64,000 nt of DNA from Streptomyces sp. A2-16 (GTDB lineage Bacteria; Actinomycetota; Actinomycetes; Streptomycetales; Streptomycetaceae): the NCBI RefSeq assembly GCF_018128905.1, contig NZ_CP063808.1, positions 1,798,001 to 1,862,000 on the forward strand, in the 5' to 3' direction. A program made the position numbers and the translations under genes. Numbering within the stretch: position 1 is the stretch's first letter; each line of letters starts with the position of its first letter. The notes under the pieces were generated by a model. The model searched no databases. It worked only from the letters and a program-made list of their open reading frames with translations, and was not told where the DNA came from. Shown here one piece after another: positions 28,778 to 37,572 of this stretch.

Positions 28778-30079
28778 CTACAGCCGCATCCCCTTCAGCG
28801 CCATGTGCAGCAACAGCCGGTCCTCCCCGTCGTCCAGGTCCAGGCCGGTGAGCTGTTCGACGCGGGACAGGCGGTAGTAGAGGGTCTGGCGGTGGATGCC
28901 CAGCTCGGCTGCGGTGCGGGCGGCCTGGCCCGCGCAGTCGAGGTAGGTCTCGGCGGTGCGGGCCAGTTCGCGGTGGGCGGGGGACAGGAGGGGGCGTACG
29001 ACCGGGTCGTGGGCCGTGTCCGGGGGGAGTGAGGTCAGCAGGCGGTACGGGCCGATGCGGGACCACTCCGCGACCGGGCCGAACCGGGGTTCCGCGAGGG
29101 CGGCCCGGGCCGCGGCCGACGCCTCCTGCCAGGCGGAGGCCAGCTCGGCGAGGCCCACCCGCGCGGCAGCGATCCCGGCGGCGACCGGAGCCACCGCCGT
29201 GTCCCGCGCCGCGCCCTGCGTGCCTTGGACCGGCCGGTCGCCGCTGCCGCCTTCCGGTGCGCCGCCCTTGTTCCCGGTCGCGCGCGTCTCGCCGTCGGCG
29301 CCCGCTCCCACGCCCCGCGCCCGCTCCAGCAACCGGGTCGCCGCGGAGTTCGCCGGGGTCAGCGTGTCCGTCGCCCGCAGGCGCACCAGCGCGGCCAGCG
29401 ACTGGGCCGAGACGCCCCACGGCACCGTGCACGAGGCCGTCGCGTGCGGGATCGTACGGGCCGACGGGGCGTCCTCCGGGTCGGCGGACGGCCACGGGGC
29501 GACGCACACCACGGCGTACGGGCCGTCGCCGCGGGACCCCAGTGCCGTGCGCAGGGCGGCCACCGCCATGTCGGCCTGCCAGCCGCGCTCGGCGGTCAGC
29601 ACCGCCCGCAGCTCCCGGCTCAGGTCGGCCCCGTGCTGCGCCTCGTCCGCGAGCAGGGCGCCGATCCGGGCCGTCACCCGCATGGCCGCGTCCAGCTGCG
29701 GGTCGGTCGGGCCGGGGTCGCCGGGGTCGGAGTCCAGGAGCCAGACGTAACCGAGGACGACCCCCCGATGCCGTACGGGCAGACAGATCCGTCCCCGGTG
29801 GACCCCCGCCTCAGGGGTCGGCGGGATCCGCACCGGGCCGGCGGCCCGCGTGATGCCGAAGCCCTCGAACCAGGTACGGACCGCGGCCGTGGAGCGCCGG
29901 GTCAGGATCGAGCGGGTGCGGACGGGGTCCAGCGCCGACGGATCGAGCTCGCCCTCACTGTCGTACGCACCGAAGGCGATCAGCTCGAAGTCACGGTTCT
30001 CCAGGGTCGCCGGGACGCCCAGGAGCTCCGAGATCTCGTCGACCAGCTCCTGGTACTCACCTCTGGAATCCGTCGTCAC
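28778..30079 (-). CDS. PucR-family regulator, probable activator of proline catabolism (PruC-like)
   Basis: A 433-residue regulator. The middle resembles the GGDEF-derived/GAF-like part of CdaR/PucR proteins. The C-terminal HTH_30 domain (about 375-430) contains [20 protein letters not shown] then [14 protein letters not shown] 30079 is chosen because GGGAGA lies upstream; the frame opens 13 codons earlier without a ribosome site. It is divergent from proline dehydrogenase, 146 bases apart. By analogy with mycobacterial PruC, a PucR-type activator of the proline genes, it probably senses proline or P5C. That link is inference from context. Confidence 0.85.
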   Translation of the reverse strand: MTTDSRGEYQELVDEISELLGVPATLENRDFELIAFGAYDSEGELDPSALDPVRTRSILTRRSTAAVRTWFEGFGITRAAGPVRIPPTPEAGVHRGRICLPVRHRGVVLGYVWLLDSDPGDPGPTDPQLDAAMRVTARIGALLADEAQHGADLSRELRAVLTAERGWQADMAVAALRTALGSRGDGPYAVVCVAPWPSADPEDAPSARTIPHATASCTVPWGVSAQSLAALVRLRATDTLTPANSAATRLLERARGVGAGADGETRATGNKGGAPEGGSGDRPVQGTQGAARDTAVAPVAAGIAAARVGLAELASAWQEASAAARAALAEPRFGPVAEWSRIGPYRLLTSLPPDTAHDPVVRPLLSPAHRELARTAETYLDCAGQAARTAAELGIHRQTLYYRLSRVEQLTGLDLDDGEDRLLLHMALKGMRL

Positions 30080-30146
30080 CCGGACATTCTCCCGCACGAC
30101 ACCGGGCCCTTCATACATCTGTCTGAGATCTGCGGCACGGATGCGT

Positions 30147-30156
30147 GACAGCTGTC
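30147..30156. promoter_or_regulatory. Perfect 10-bp palindrome in the proline regulator/dehydrogenase intergenic region
   Basis: GACAGCTGTC is self-complementary and lies 70 bases before the proline dehydrogenase start and 68 bases from the regulator start. It is a candidate operator half or core. No further copy is evident nearby, so confidence is low. Confidence 0.3.
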
Positions 30157-30225
30157 GATGGCCGACGATCGAGAGGATCCTTAGGTTTCACGGTGGTCCT
30201 GTCTGCTGGTCTGTGGAGGTGCCCC

Positions 30226-31152
30226 GTGCTGGGTCCCGTGATTCTTGCCGCGTCGCGCAGCGACCGGATGCGACGCCTGATCTCGGCGGCCCCGGTGACC
30301 AAGCGGGTCGTCGACCGCTTCATCCCCGGTGAGACGGTCGACGAGATCGTGCCGATCGTCCAGGAGCTCACCTCGAGGGGGCTGGAGCTGACCATGGACG
30401 TGGTCGGCGAGGACATCACCACGCCCGAGCAGGCGGAGGCAGCCCGGGACGCCTACCTCGCACTTGTCGAGCGGCTCAGGACGCTCGAACTGGGTACCAG
30501 GGCCGAGATGTCCGTGAAGCTGTCGATGTTCGGCCAGGCGCTTCCGGGCGGGCACGAGCTCGCGCTCGCCAACGTCCGTCCCGTCGTCGAGGCCGCCGCC
30601 GCCATCGGTACGACCGTCACGCTCGACGCCGAGGACCACACCACCCTCGACTCGATGTTCGCCATCCACGAGGAACTGCGGAAGGACTTCCCGCAGACCG
30701 GCTGTGTGATCCAGGCGTACCTGTTCCGCACCGAGGCCGACGCCCGCCGGCTCGCCGCGGCCGGCAGCCGGGTGCGGCTGGTGAAGGGCGCGTACAAGGA
30801 GCCCGCCGAGGTCGCCTACCAGCAGAAGCACGAGATCGACAAGGCGTACGTCCGGGTCCTGCGCGTCCTGATGGAGGGCGAGGGGTATCCGATGGTCGGC
30901 TCCCACGACCCGCGCCTGATCTCCATCGCCCAGGAACTCGCCCGGCAGGCGGGCCGCAAGCCCGACGAGTACGAGTTCCAGATGCTCTACGGCATCCGCG
31001 GCGACGAACACCTGCGCCTGGCCGCCGAGGGCCACCGCATGCGCGTCTACACGGCCTACGGCACCGACTGGTACGGCTACTTCATGAGGCGGCTCGCGGA
31101 GAAGCCGGCGAACCTGCGTTTCTTCGTCCGCAGCATGATCAGCAAAGGCTGA
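30226..31152 (+). CDS. Proline dehydrogenase (monofunctional)
   Basis: A 308-residue FAD enzyme that oxidises proline to pyrroline-5-carboxylate and feeds electrons to the membrane quinone pool. Family features: MKLSMFGQ-like strand (VKLSMFGQALP near 90), TLDAEDHTTLDSMF, VIQAYLFRTEADARRL, RLVKGAYKEP near 180, and the substrate-binding Arg pair in GYFMRRLAEKP near 285. GTG 30226 follows GTGGAGG. It is the short monofunctional form (putB/pruB type), with the P5C dehydrogenase as a separate gene 39 bases downstream. Confidence 0.95.
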   Translation: MLGPVILAASRSDRMRRLISAAPVTKRVVDRFIPGETVDEIVPIVQELTSRGLELTMDVVGEDITTPEQAEAARDAYLALVERLRTLELGTRAEMSVKLSMFGQALPGGHELALANVRPVVEAAAAIGTTVTLDAEDHTTLDSMFAIHEELRKDFPQTGCVIQAYLFRTEADARRLAAAGSRVRLVKGAYKEPAEVAYQQKHEIDKAYVRVLRVLMEGEGYPMVGSHDPRLISIAQELARQAGRKPDEYEFQMLYGIRGDEHLRLAAEGHRMRVYTAYGTDWYGYFMRRLAEKPANLRFFVRSMISKG

Positions 31153-31191
31153 GCCCGAACACCCGCTCAAGCACAAGGAGTTACGGAAACC

Positions 31192-32823
31192 ATGGACGCT
31201 GTGACCCAGGTCCCCACCCCCGTCAACGAGCCGGTGCACGGCTATGCCCCCGGCTCGCCCGAGCGGGCACGGCTGGAGGTGAAGCTCAAGGAGCTGGCCG
31301 AGAACCCGGTCGACCTGCCGATGACCATCGGCGGCGAGAAGCGGATGGGCGGCGGTGAGCGCTTCGACGTCGTGCAGCCGCACAACCACAAGGCCCGCCT
31401 GGGCACCTACGCCAACGCCACCCAGCAGGACGCCCAGGACGCCATCGACGCCGCTCTCGCCGCCGCGCCCGCCTGGCGCGCGATGTCCTTCGACGACCGG
31501 GCCGCGATCATCCTGCGCGCCGCCGAACTGCTCGCCGGCCCCTGGCGCGAGACCCTTGCCGCGTCCACCATGCTCGGCCAGTCCAAGACGGCCCAGCAGG
31601 CCGAGATCGACACGCCCTGCGAGCTCGTCGACTTCTGGCGCTTCAACGTCAAGTACGCCCGCGACCTGCTCGCCGAGCAGCCCCCGGCGAACTCCCCGGG
31701 CGTCTGGAACCGCCTCGACCACCGCCCGCTCGAGGGCTTCGTCTACGCGATCACGCCGTTCAACTTCACGGCGATCGCGGGCAACCTGCCGACGGCCCCG
31801 GCGCTCATGGGCAACGTCGTGGTCTGGAAGCCGTCCCCGACCCAGACCCACGCCGCGGTGCTGCTCATGCAGCTCCTCGAGGAGGCCGGTCTGCCCAAGG
31901 GCGTCATCAACCTCGTCACCGGCGACGGCATCGAGGTCTCCAAGGTCGCCCTGGAGCACCGGGACCTCGCCGGCATCCACTTCACCGGGTCCACCAAGAC
32001 CTTCCAGCACCTGTGGAAGACGGTCGGCGCCAACATCGAGAAGTACCGCACCTACCCGCGCCTGGTCGGCGAGACCGGCGGCAAGGACTTCGTGGTCGCC
32101 CACCCCTCGGCCGACCGCGCGATCCTCAAGACCGCTCTCACGCGCGGTGCCTTCGAGTACCAGGGCCAGAAGTGCAGTGCCACCTCCCGGGCCTACATCC
32201 CGGCGTCGATCTGGAACAGCGGCTTCAAGGAGGAGTTCGCGGCCGAGGTCGACTACCTCACCATGGGTGATGTCACCGACCTCTCCAACTTCATCGGGGC
32301 CGTCATCGACGAGCGCGCCTTCGCCAAGAACAAGGCCGCCATCGACCGCGCGAAGTCCGACCCCACCTGCACGATCGTCGCGGGCGGTTCCTACGACGAC
32401 TCGGTCGGCTACTTCGTCCGCCCGACCGTCGTCGAGTGCTCCGACCCGGAGAACGAGGTCTTCACCACCGAGTACTTCGGCCCGTTCCTCGCGGTGCACG
32501 TCTACGAGGACGACCGGTACGACGAGATGCTGGCGCAGATGGAGTCGGTCTCCGACTACGCCCTGACCGGCTCGGTGATCGCGGGCGACCGCGCGGCCGC
32601 CGCGTACACGATGGAGAAGCTGCGCTACGCGGCCGGCAACTTCTACATCAACGACAAGTCGACCGGCGCCGTCGTCGGCCAGCAGCCCTTCGGCGGCGGC
32701 CGCGCGTCCGGCACCAACGACAAGGCCGGCGCCCCGCAGAACCTCCAGCGCTGGACCCTGACCCGCGCCATCAAGGAGACGCTGGTCCCGCCGACCGACT
32801 ACGGCTACCCGCACATGGGCTGA
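31192..32823 (+). CDS. pruA: L-glutamate gamma-semialdehyde (P5C) dehydrogenase
   Basis: A 543-residue aldehyde dehydrogenase that converts glutamate semialdehyde to glutamate with NAD, the second step of proline breakdown. It matches the PruA-1 type: GFVYAITPFNFTAIAGNLP near 182, active-site Glu in GETGGKDFVV near 290, catalytic Cys in YQGQKCSATSRAY near 325, and the C-terminal PFGGGRASGTNDKAG. AAGGAG lies 10 bases before the ATG. It is co-transcribed with proline dehydrogenase and followed by a strong terminator. Confidence 0.96.
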   Translation: MDAVTQVPTPVNEPVHGYAPGSPERARLEVKLKELAENPVDLPMTIGGEKRMGGGERFDVVQPHNHKARLGTYANATQQDAQDAIDAALAAAPAWRAMSFDDRAAIILRAAELLAGPWRETLAASTMLGQSKTAQQAEIDTPCELVDFWRFNVKYARDLLAEQPPANSPGVWNRLDHRPLEGFVYAITPFNFTAIAGNLPTAPALMGNVVVWKPSPTQTHAAVLLMQLLEEAGLPKGVINLVTGDGIEVSKVALEHRDLAGIHFTGSTKTFQHLWKTVGANIEKYRTYPRLVGETGGKDFVVAHPSADRAILKTALTRGAFEYQGQKCSATSRAYIPASIWNSGFKEEFAAEVDYLTMGDVTDLSNFIGAVIDERAFAKNKAAIDRAKSDPTCTIVAGGSYDDSVGYFVRPTVVECSDPENEVFTTEYFGPFLAVHVYEDDRYDEMLAQMESVSDYALTGSVIAGDRAAAAYTMEKLRYAAGNFYINDKSTGAVVGQQPFGGGRASGTNDKAGAPQNLQRWTLTRAIKETLVPPTDYGYPHMG

Positions 32824-32840
32824 GGATCTGTCGCACGCAC

Positions 32841-32870
32841 AGAGGGGCCGGGCTGTCGCCCGGCCTCTTT
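32841..32870 (+). terminator. Terminator after P5C dehydrogenase
   Basis: An 11-bp stem with a 2-base bulge (32841-32853 with 32858-32868), a 4-base loop and TTT lies 17 bases after the stop codon. Confidence 0.75.
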
Positions 32871-33133
32871 GCGTCTCCGGTCCCCGTCGTGAGTATCCGC
32901 AGGTCAGCGCCGTGTGATGCACTGCACCGTCTCAGATAGTAGGAAGTCCGAGTAATTGTGGAGACAGACCGGCTGTCCTCCCTTAGCTTTGTAGGAGCCG
33001 AACGTCTCGCTCGATCAAGCGAATGGCGGTCGTGAGCCGGGCCCCGTGCAGGCAACCCCTGCGGCCCGTCGCTCCCCGCCCCTTCCGGCGTCTCGTAGTC
33101 CCCTTCCCTGGAATTCGAAGGAGTCGATTTCTC
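32871..33133 (+). other. Gene-free leader region before a 43-residue protein
   Basis: No gene is seen in this stretch. The segment near 32938-33000 is AT-richer and probably holds a promoter. It contains a dyad GACAG-ACCGG-CTGTC at 32963-32977. The following 130 bases contain small inverted repeats, for example TCGCT/AGCGA near 33010-33025, so the transcript may have a structured 5' leader. No known riboswitch pattern was recognised. Confidence 0.4.
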
Positions 33134-33265
33134 ATGGCCGAGACGACCGCCCGCCGTCGAGTCCGTCACATCTCCCGCACCAGCGAGTCCGACCGCAAGA
33201 ACGCCGCCGCAGCCCTGCAGCGCGCCCTCGACCGCCGTGACAACGGCGGCTCGACCGGTCACTGA
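33134..33265 (+). CDS. Small basic protein of 43 residues, unknown function
   Basis: The ORF begins MAETTARRRVRHISRTSESD and continues with an Ala-rich, Arg/Lys-rich helix and a short Gly/Ser tail. GAAGGAG lies 9 bases before the ATG, an excellent ribosome site, and third-position GC is as expected, so it is probably real. No domain or homologue with known function is recognised. It is followed by the 3' end of a convergent phosphatase gene. Confidence 0.65.
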   Translation: MAETTARRRVRHISRTSESDRKNAAAALQRALDRRDNGGSTGH

Positions 33266-33316
33266 CCGACCCCCGAAGCCGGGAGCCGCACCCGCACGAG
33301 GTGTGGCGCGGGCCCC

Positions 33317-34867
33317 TCAGGCCCCGCGCCGCACCTCGAACCGGTCGATGCGCTCCCCGTTCTGCGCGAGCGCCGACACCGTCAGCCGTGGCCGCGCCCC
33401 GCTCTCCACCTCCACCGAGAGCAGCGAGAAGCCGCGGTAGCGCACCCGCGACCACTCCACCGTCTCCTTCCGGGACTGCCTCGACTTCGTCCACTGGAAG
33501 GTCTCGACGGACTCGTGGTCGTGCACGCGTCCCTCGTAGCTCTCCTTCACGCCCGCGGGGAAGCCGTACAGATCCCGGCCGCCCCCGCCCGCCGTGACGT
33601 AGACGATCCCGTCCCGCGTCGGATCCGTGGCGCCGCCGACCGGCACCGACCGGCCCACCTCGCCGCCGCGGATGGCGTCCGTGCGCTCGTACACGTGGTT
33701 GTGCCCGTTGATCACCAGATCCACCTGGTGCTTCTCGAACAGCGGCAGCCACGCGGCACGCACCCCGCCGTCGGAGGCGTGCGAGGACGTCGAGTACGCG
33801 CAGTGGTGGAAGTACACGACGACGAAGTCGATCGCCTCGTCGGCCCGCAGTTCACCGAGCCTCTTCTCCAGCCACCTCGTCTGCTTCCCGTCCGTGTAAC
33901 CGAAGTTGGCGGGGATCTCGTACGACACGTCGTTCGCGTCCAGTGCCACGACGCCGACGTTGCCGTACGTGAAGGAGTACACGCCCGGCGCCGAGCGCGG
34001 GTCGAAGCCGCTGTCCGGGAGGGACCAGCGGGCGAGCTGGCCGCCGTAGCCGTCGGGGGAGTACCAGGCCTCCATGTCGTGGTTGCCGGTCGTCACCATC
34101 CAGGGCACGCTCCGGGCGACCTCCTCGTTCTGCTTGAGGAACAGGTCCCAGAAGCCCGGGTCGTAGCCGTCCGACTTCAGGCCCTGGCCGTTGCCGTCGG
34201 CGTAGCAGAGGTCGCCGGCGTGGAGGTGGAAGGCGGGCTTCCGGCGCAGCAGGAGGTTGTCGCTCGCGGCAGCCGCGGTGCCGACCCCCTGGTCGCCGAA
34301 GGCGGTGAAGGCGAACTTCTCCGGGCTCGACGGGGCCGTACGGAATTCGCTGATGGTCGAGCGGTGGCGCGCGTCCGCCGGGTCGAAGCCGTCGTGGCCG
34401 ACGCCGTAGTAGTAGGTCGTGCCGGGGCGCAGCCCGTCGAGGGCCGCGTGCAGGTAGTACTGGTCTAGGGCGAGGCGCACGCCGGTCTGTCCCGGGGTGT
34501 GCAGGGGGCGGAGTTCGGCCTCGATCCGGCGGCTCAGGTCGTCGGGCCGCAGACCGACTCGGACGAACGGCTTCCGGACCGCGAGCGGGACCTGCCAGGA
34601 GATCCGCATCCGGGTCCTCGGATCGGCACCGAAGGCGAGATGGCGGCCGAAGGGGGAGACGGCGGAGCCGTGGACCGCGGTCGTGGGGGAGGGGGCCGCG
34701 GTGGACGTCCCCTCGGTGGAGCAGCCCGTCAGCAGGCCGCCCGCCACCGCGCCCGCGGTCACCAGCGTGCGGCGGCGGGTCAGCTTCGTCCGCAGGTACT
34801 CGTGCTGCTCGGCCATGCTGAGGCGACGCGCGAGCCGGGGCGGAAGGCCGAAGTCGGGGAGGTCCAT
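33317..34867 (-). CDS. Purple acid phosphatase-like metallophosphoesterase, Tat lipoprotein
   Basis: A 516-residue exported enzyme. After about 30 residues comes a twin-arginine signal (KLTRRRTLVTAGAVAGGLLTGC) ending in a lipobox, written here in part; the Cys is near residue 51. An Fn3-like N-domain (about 75-185) follows, then the metallophosphatase domain: AFGDQG, AGDLCYADG with the Fe-binding Tyr, TTGNHDMEAW, VVYFHHCAY and NGHNHVYERT. This order is the purple acid phosphatase signature. It probably releases phosphate from organic esters outside the cell. Start ATG 34867 is moderately sure; ATG 34816 is an alternative. Confidence 0.85.
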   Translation of the reverse strand: MDLPDFGLPPRLARRLSMAEQHEYLRTKLTRRRTLVTAGAVAGGLLTGCSTEGTSTAAPSPTTAVHGSAVSPFGRHLAFGADPRTRMRISWQVPLAVRKPFVRVGLRPDDLSRRIEAELRPLHTPGQTGVRLALDQYYLHAALDGLRPGTTYYYGVGHDGFDPADARHRSTISEFRTAPSSPEKFAFTAFGDQGVGTAAAASDNLLLRRKPAFHLHAGDLCYADGNGQGLKSDGYDPGFWDLFLKQNEEVARSVPWMVTTGNHDMEAWYSPDGYGGQLARWSLPDSGFDPRSAPGVYSFTYGNVGVVALDANDVSYEIPANFGYTDGKQTRWLEKRLGELRADEAIDFVVVYFHHCAYSTSSHASDGGVRAAWLPLFEKHQVDLVINGHNHVYERTDAIRGGEVGRSVPVGGATDPTRDGIVYVTAGGGGRDLYGFPAGVKESYEGRVHDHESVETFQWTKSRQSRKETVEWSRVRYRGFSLLSVEVESGARPRLTVSALAQNGERIDRFEVRRGA

Positions 34868-35009
34868 GACGATGAAGTTCCCAGCGGACCTCAACGACCG
34901 CCATACCTACGGGTGAACGCCAGTCGAAGGGCTGACGCCCGGAGCCGCGCACATGTCCGTATCGCGGACAGCCGGTGTCATCCCATGGGACGAGGAGTAG
35001 GGTTCCCGC

Positions 35010-36053
35010 ATGTCTCGCAGCATCAATCTCGCAGTGATTCCCGGTGACGGCATCGGCCAGGAGGTCGTGGCCGAAGGTCTGAAGGTCCTCTCCGCCGTCC
35101 TTCCGCAGGATGTGAAGCTGGAGACCAAGGACTTCGACTTCGGTGCCCGGCGCTACCACGCCACCGGTGAGACCCTCACCGACGCCGACCTCGACGCGCT
35201 GAAGAAGCACGACGCGATCCTGCTGGGCGCCATCGGCGACCCGTCGGTCCCCTCGGGTGTGCTGGAGCGCGGCTTCCTGCTCAAGCTCCGCTTCGCCTTC
35301 GACCACCACGTGAACCTGCGTCCGTCGAAGCTGCTCCCCGGTGTCGACACGCCCCTGAAGGGCGAGCCGGCCATCGACTTCGTCGTCGTCCGCGAGGGCA
35401 CCGAGGGCCCGTACACCGGCAACGGCGGCACCATCCGCAAGGGCACCGAGCACGAGGTCGCCACCGAGGTCTCCGTGAACACGGCCTTCGGTGTCGAGCG
35501 CGTGGTCCGCGACGCCTTCGCCCGCGCCCAGGCCCGCCCGCGCAAGAAGCTCACGCTGGTCCACAAGAACAACGTGCTGACCTTCGCCGGGCACCTGTGG
35601 ACGAACATCTTCAACAAGGTGGCCGCGGAGTTCCCCGAGGTCACCACCGACTACATCCACGTCGACGCGGCCACGATCTACCTGGTCACCGACCCGGCCC
35701 GGTTCGACGTGATCGTCACCGACAACCTCTTCGGCGACATCATCACCGACCTCGCCGCGGCCGTCTCCGGCGGCATCGGCGTCGCCGCCTCCGGGAACAT
35801 CAACCCGAGCGGCGAGTTCCCGTCCATGTTCGAGCCCGTCCACGGCTCGGCCCCGGACATCGCCGGCCAGGGCAAGGCCGACCCCACCGCCACGGTCCTG
35901 TCCGTCGCCCTGCTCCTGCGTCACCTCGGCTACGAGGCCGAGGCCGCCCGCATCGAGGAGGCGGTCTCCGCCGACCTCGCCGAGCGCACCGGCAAGCCCG
36001 CCCGCAGCACCGCCGAGATCGGCGACGCGCTGGCCGTACGAGTAGCCGGCTGA
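35010..36053 (+). CDS. leuB: 3-isopropylmalate dehydrogenase
   Basis: A 347-residue NAD-dependent decarboxylating dehydrogenase for the third step of leucine synthesis. It also serves methylmalate (citramalate route) where CimA operates. Visible: [14 protein letters not shown] at the N-terminus, catalytic Tyr/Lys region [14 protein letters not shown] near 130, and the metal site [20 protein letters not shown] near 237-255, with [20 protein letters not shown]. It belongs to the actinobacterial short form. It is monocistronic, with a terminator 28 bases downstream. The name is clear from motifs and from ilvE next door. Confidence 0.95.
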   Translation: MSRSINLAVIPGDGIGQEVVAEGLKVLSAVLPQDVKLETKDFDFGARRYHATGETLTDADLDALKKHDAILLGAIGDPSVPSGVLERGFLLKLRFAFDHHVNLRPSKLLPGVDTPLKGEPAIDFVVVREGTEGPYTGNGGTIRKGTEHEVATEVSVNTAFGVERVVRDAFARAQARPRKKLTLVHKNNVLTFAGHLWTNIFNKVAAEFPEVTTDYIHVDAATIYLVTDPARFDVIVTDNLFGDIITDLAAAVSGGIGVAASGNINPSGEFPSMFEPVHGSAPDIAGQGKADPTATVLSVALLLRHLGYEAEAARIEEAVSADLAERTGKPARSTAEIGDALAVRVAG

Positions 36054-36081
36054 CCGGGCGGATCACTCGAAAAAGCATTCG

Positions 36082-36112
36082 AAGCCGCCGGGTCACTCGC
36101 ACCCGGCGGCTT
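36082..36112 (+). terminator. Hairpin terminator after leuB
   Basis: A perfect 12-bp inverted repeat (36082-36093 with 36101-36112) with a 7-base loop is followed by TTC. It separates leuB from the ilvE promoter region. Confidence 0.8.
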
Positions 36113-36189
36113 TCGCATGTCCCCCGCCGGGTGTCACCATCATCCCCTGGGTCGCATTTCACGCCGTTTCTTCCCCGGCTCCCCGCTTG

Positions 36190-36195
36190 CGATAA
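36190..36195 (+). promoter_or_regulatory. Possible -10 box of ilvE
   Basis: GATAAT (36190-36195) stands out in a GC-rich stretch, 115 bases before the ilvE start. No good -35 is seen upstream. A start near 36202 would place the short VLALV-coding ORF at the very 5' end of the message. Confidence 0.3.
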
Positions 36196-36214
36196 TCGAA
36201 CGCGGAGCCGCGGA

Positions 36215-36268
36215 ATGAGGGAATGCTCGGACGTCCTAGCACTGGTCACTGACAGTAAAAGGGCGTGA
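36215..36268 (+). CDS. Possible ilvE leader peptide, 17 residues
   Basis: The ORF reads [17 protein letters not shown] and holds the run Val-Leu-Ala-Leu-Val (GTC CTA GCA CTG GTC), including the very rare CTA. It lies between a likely -10 box and ilvE, 41 bases from the ilvE ATG. No terminator hairpin with a U tract lies between, so if it regulates, it would have to act on translation of ilvE or by another route. It may also be chance. Confidence 0.3.
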   Translation: MRECSDVLALVTDSKRA

Positions 36269-36309
36269 GCGCGGCCCGTCACTACACAACCGGTGAAGGA
36301 CAACCACTC

Positions 36310-37398
36310 ATGACGACGCCCACGATCGAGCTCAAGCCCTCCGCCAGCCCGCTCTCCGCCGCCGAGCGCGAGGCGATCCTGGCCAGTCCCGGGTTCGGCC
36401 GCCACTTCACCGACCACATGGTGACGATCAAGTGGACCGAGGGCCGCGGCTGGCACGACGCGCAGCTCGTCCCCTACGGCCCGATCTCCCTCGACCCCTC
36501 CACGCACGTCCTGCACTACGGCCAGGAGATCTTCGAGGGCCTGAAGGCGTACCGCCAGGCCGACGGCTCGGTCGCCGTGTTCCGGCCCGAGGCCAACGCC
36601 CGGCGCTTCCGCAACTCCGCCCGCCGGATGGCGATGGCCGAGCTGCCCGAGGAGCTCTTCATCGAGGCCCTCGACGCGCTGATCGGCCAGGACGCCGACT
36701 GGGTCCCGCCGCACGGTGGCGAGGAGTCCCTCTACCTGCGCCCGTTCATGTTCGCCACGGAGGCCGCGCTCGGCGTCCACCCGGCCAACGAGTACCTCTT
36801 CATGCTGATCGCCTCCCCGTCCGGCGCGTACTTCGCCGGGGGCGTCAAGCCGGTCACCATCTGGGTCTCCGAGGACCACGTCCGTGCCGTCCCCGGCGGC
36901 ACCGGTGACGCCAAGACCGGCGGCAACTACGCGGCCTCGCTCCTCCCGCAGGCCGAGGCCGCCGCCCACGGCTGCGACCAGGTCGTCTACCTCGACGCGG
37001 TGACCCGCACCAAGGTCGAGGAGTCCGGCTCCATGAACATCGCCTTCGTCTACGGCGACCGGATCGTCACGCCGGCGCTGACCGGCTCCATCCTCGAGGG
37101 CATCACCCGCGACTCCCTCCTCCAGGTCGCCCGCGACCTCGGCTACACCGCCGAGGAGGGTGTGATCACCCTCGACCAGTGGCGCGCCGACGCCGCCTCC
37201 GGCGCCCTCACCGAGGTCTTCGCCTGCGGCACCGCGGCTGTTGTCACGCCGATCGGCCACGTCAAGACGAAGACGGACGCCTGGACCCACGGCGACGGCA
37301 CGCCCGGCGAGGTCACCGGCAAGCTGCGTGAGGCGCTGCTGGGCATCCAGCGCGGGGTCAGGGACGACAAGCACGGCTGGATGCACAAGCTGGGCTAG
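36310..37398 (+). CDS. ilvE: Branched-chain amino acid aminotransferase
   Basis: A 362-residue fold-type IV PLP enzyme (BCAT family II, long actinobacterial form). It exchanges the amino group between glutamate and 2-oxoisovalerate, 2-oxoisocaproate or 2-oxo-3-methylvalerate. The PLP Lys is in [19 protein letters not shown] near residue 205. [18 protein letters not shown] near 73 and [16 protein letters not shown] near 315 are family motifs. ATG 36310 is chosen because GAAGGA lies 9 bases upstream. It closes with a perfect 17-bp terminator. Confidence 0.95.
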   Translation: MTTPTIELKPSASPLSAAEREAILASPGFGRHFTDHMVTIKWTEGRGWHDAQLVPYGPISLDPSTHVLHYGQEIFEGLKAYRQADGSVAVFRPEANARRFRNSARRMAMAELPEELFIEALDALIGQDADWVPPHGGEESLYLRPFMFATEAALGVHPANEYLFMLIASPSGAYFAGGVKPVTIWVSEDHVRAVPGGTGDAKTGGNYAASLLPQAEAAAHGCDQVVYLDAVTRTKVEESGSMNIAFVYGDRIVTPALTGSILEGITRDSLLQVARDLGYTAEEGVITLDQWRADAASGALTEVFACGTAAVVTPIGHVKTKTDAWTHGDGTPGEVTGKLREALLGIQRGVRDDKHGWMHKLG

Positions 37399-37410
37399 TC
37401 CTACCGGTAC

Positions 37411-37451
37411 GTCAGGGCCGCCGCGGAGACGGGTTCCGCGGCGGCCCTGAC
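37411..37451 (+). terminator. Terminator after ilvE
   Basis: A perfect 17-bp inverted repeat (37411-37427 with 37435-37451) with a 7-base loop lies 12 bases after the ilvE stop. There is no U tract. Confidence 0.8.
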
Positions 37452-37473
37452 GCATGCTGTGCTGTGATCTCCA

Positions 37474-37490
37474 TTTAGAGCGATGCTCGA
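37474..37490. promoter_or_regulatory. Upstream operator-like element of the urease-like/agmatine operon
   Basis: TTTAGAGCGATGCTCGA shares its left arm (TTTAGAG) and most of its spacer and right arm with the perfect palindrome 68 bases downstream. The right arm matches 4 of 7. It would be a second, weaker site for the same regulator. Confidence 0.5.
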
Positions 37491-37541
37491 TGTGATGTGT
37501 CCGATGCCTGCCGCAACCTCTTCCTTCCTCTGTCGAAGATG

Positions 37542-37560
37542 TTTAGAGTGACGCTCTAAA
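37542..37560. promoter_or_regulatory. Palindromic operator directly upstream of ureAB
   Basis: TTTAGAGTGACGCTCTAAA is a perfect 7-bp inverted repeat around a 5-base centre. It ends at the base before the GGAGGG ribosome site of ureAB. The last gene of the operon encodes a TetR regulator, so negative autoregulation through this site is likely. Confidence 0.7.
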
Positions 37561-37572
37561 GGAGGGAACGAT

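Noticed and set aside
34954-34999. Leader peptide attenuator before leuB (ORF MSVSRTAGVIPWDEE)
   Set aside because: It contains no leucine codon, and no terminator hairpin lies before leuB.
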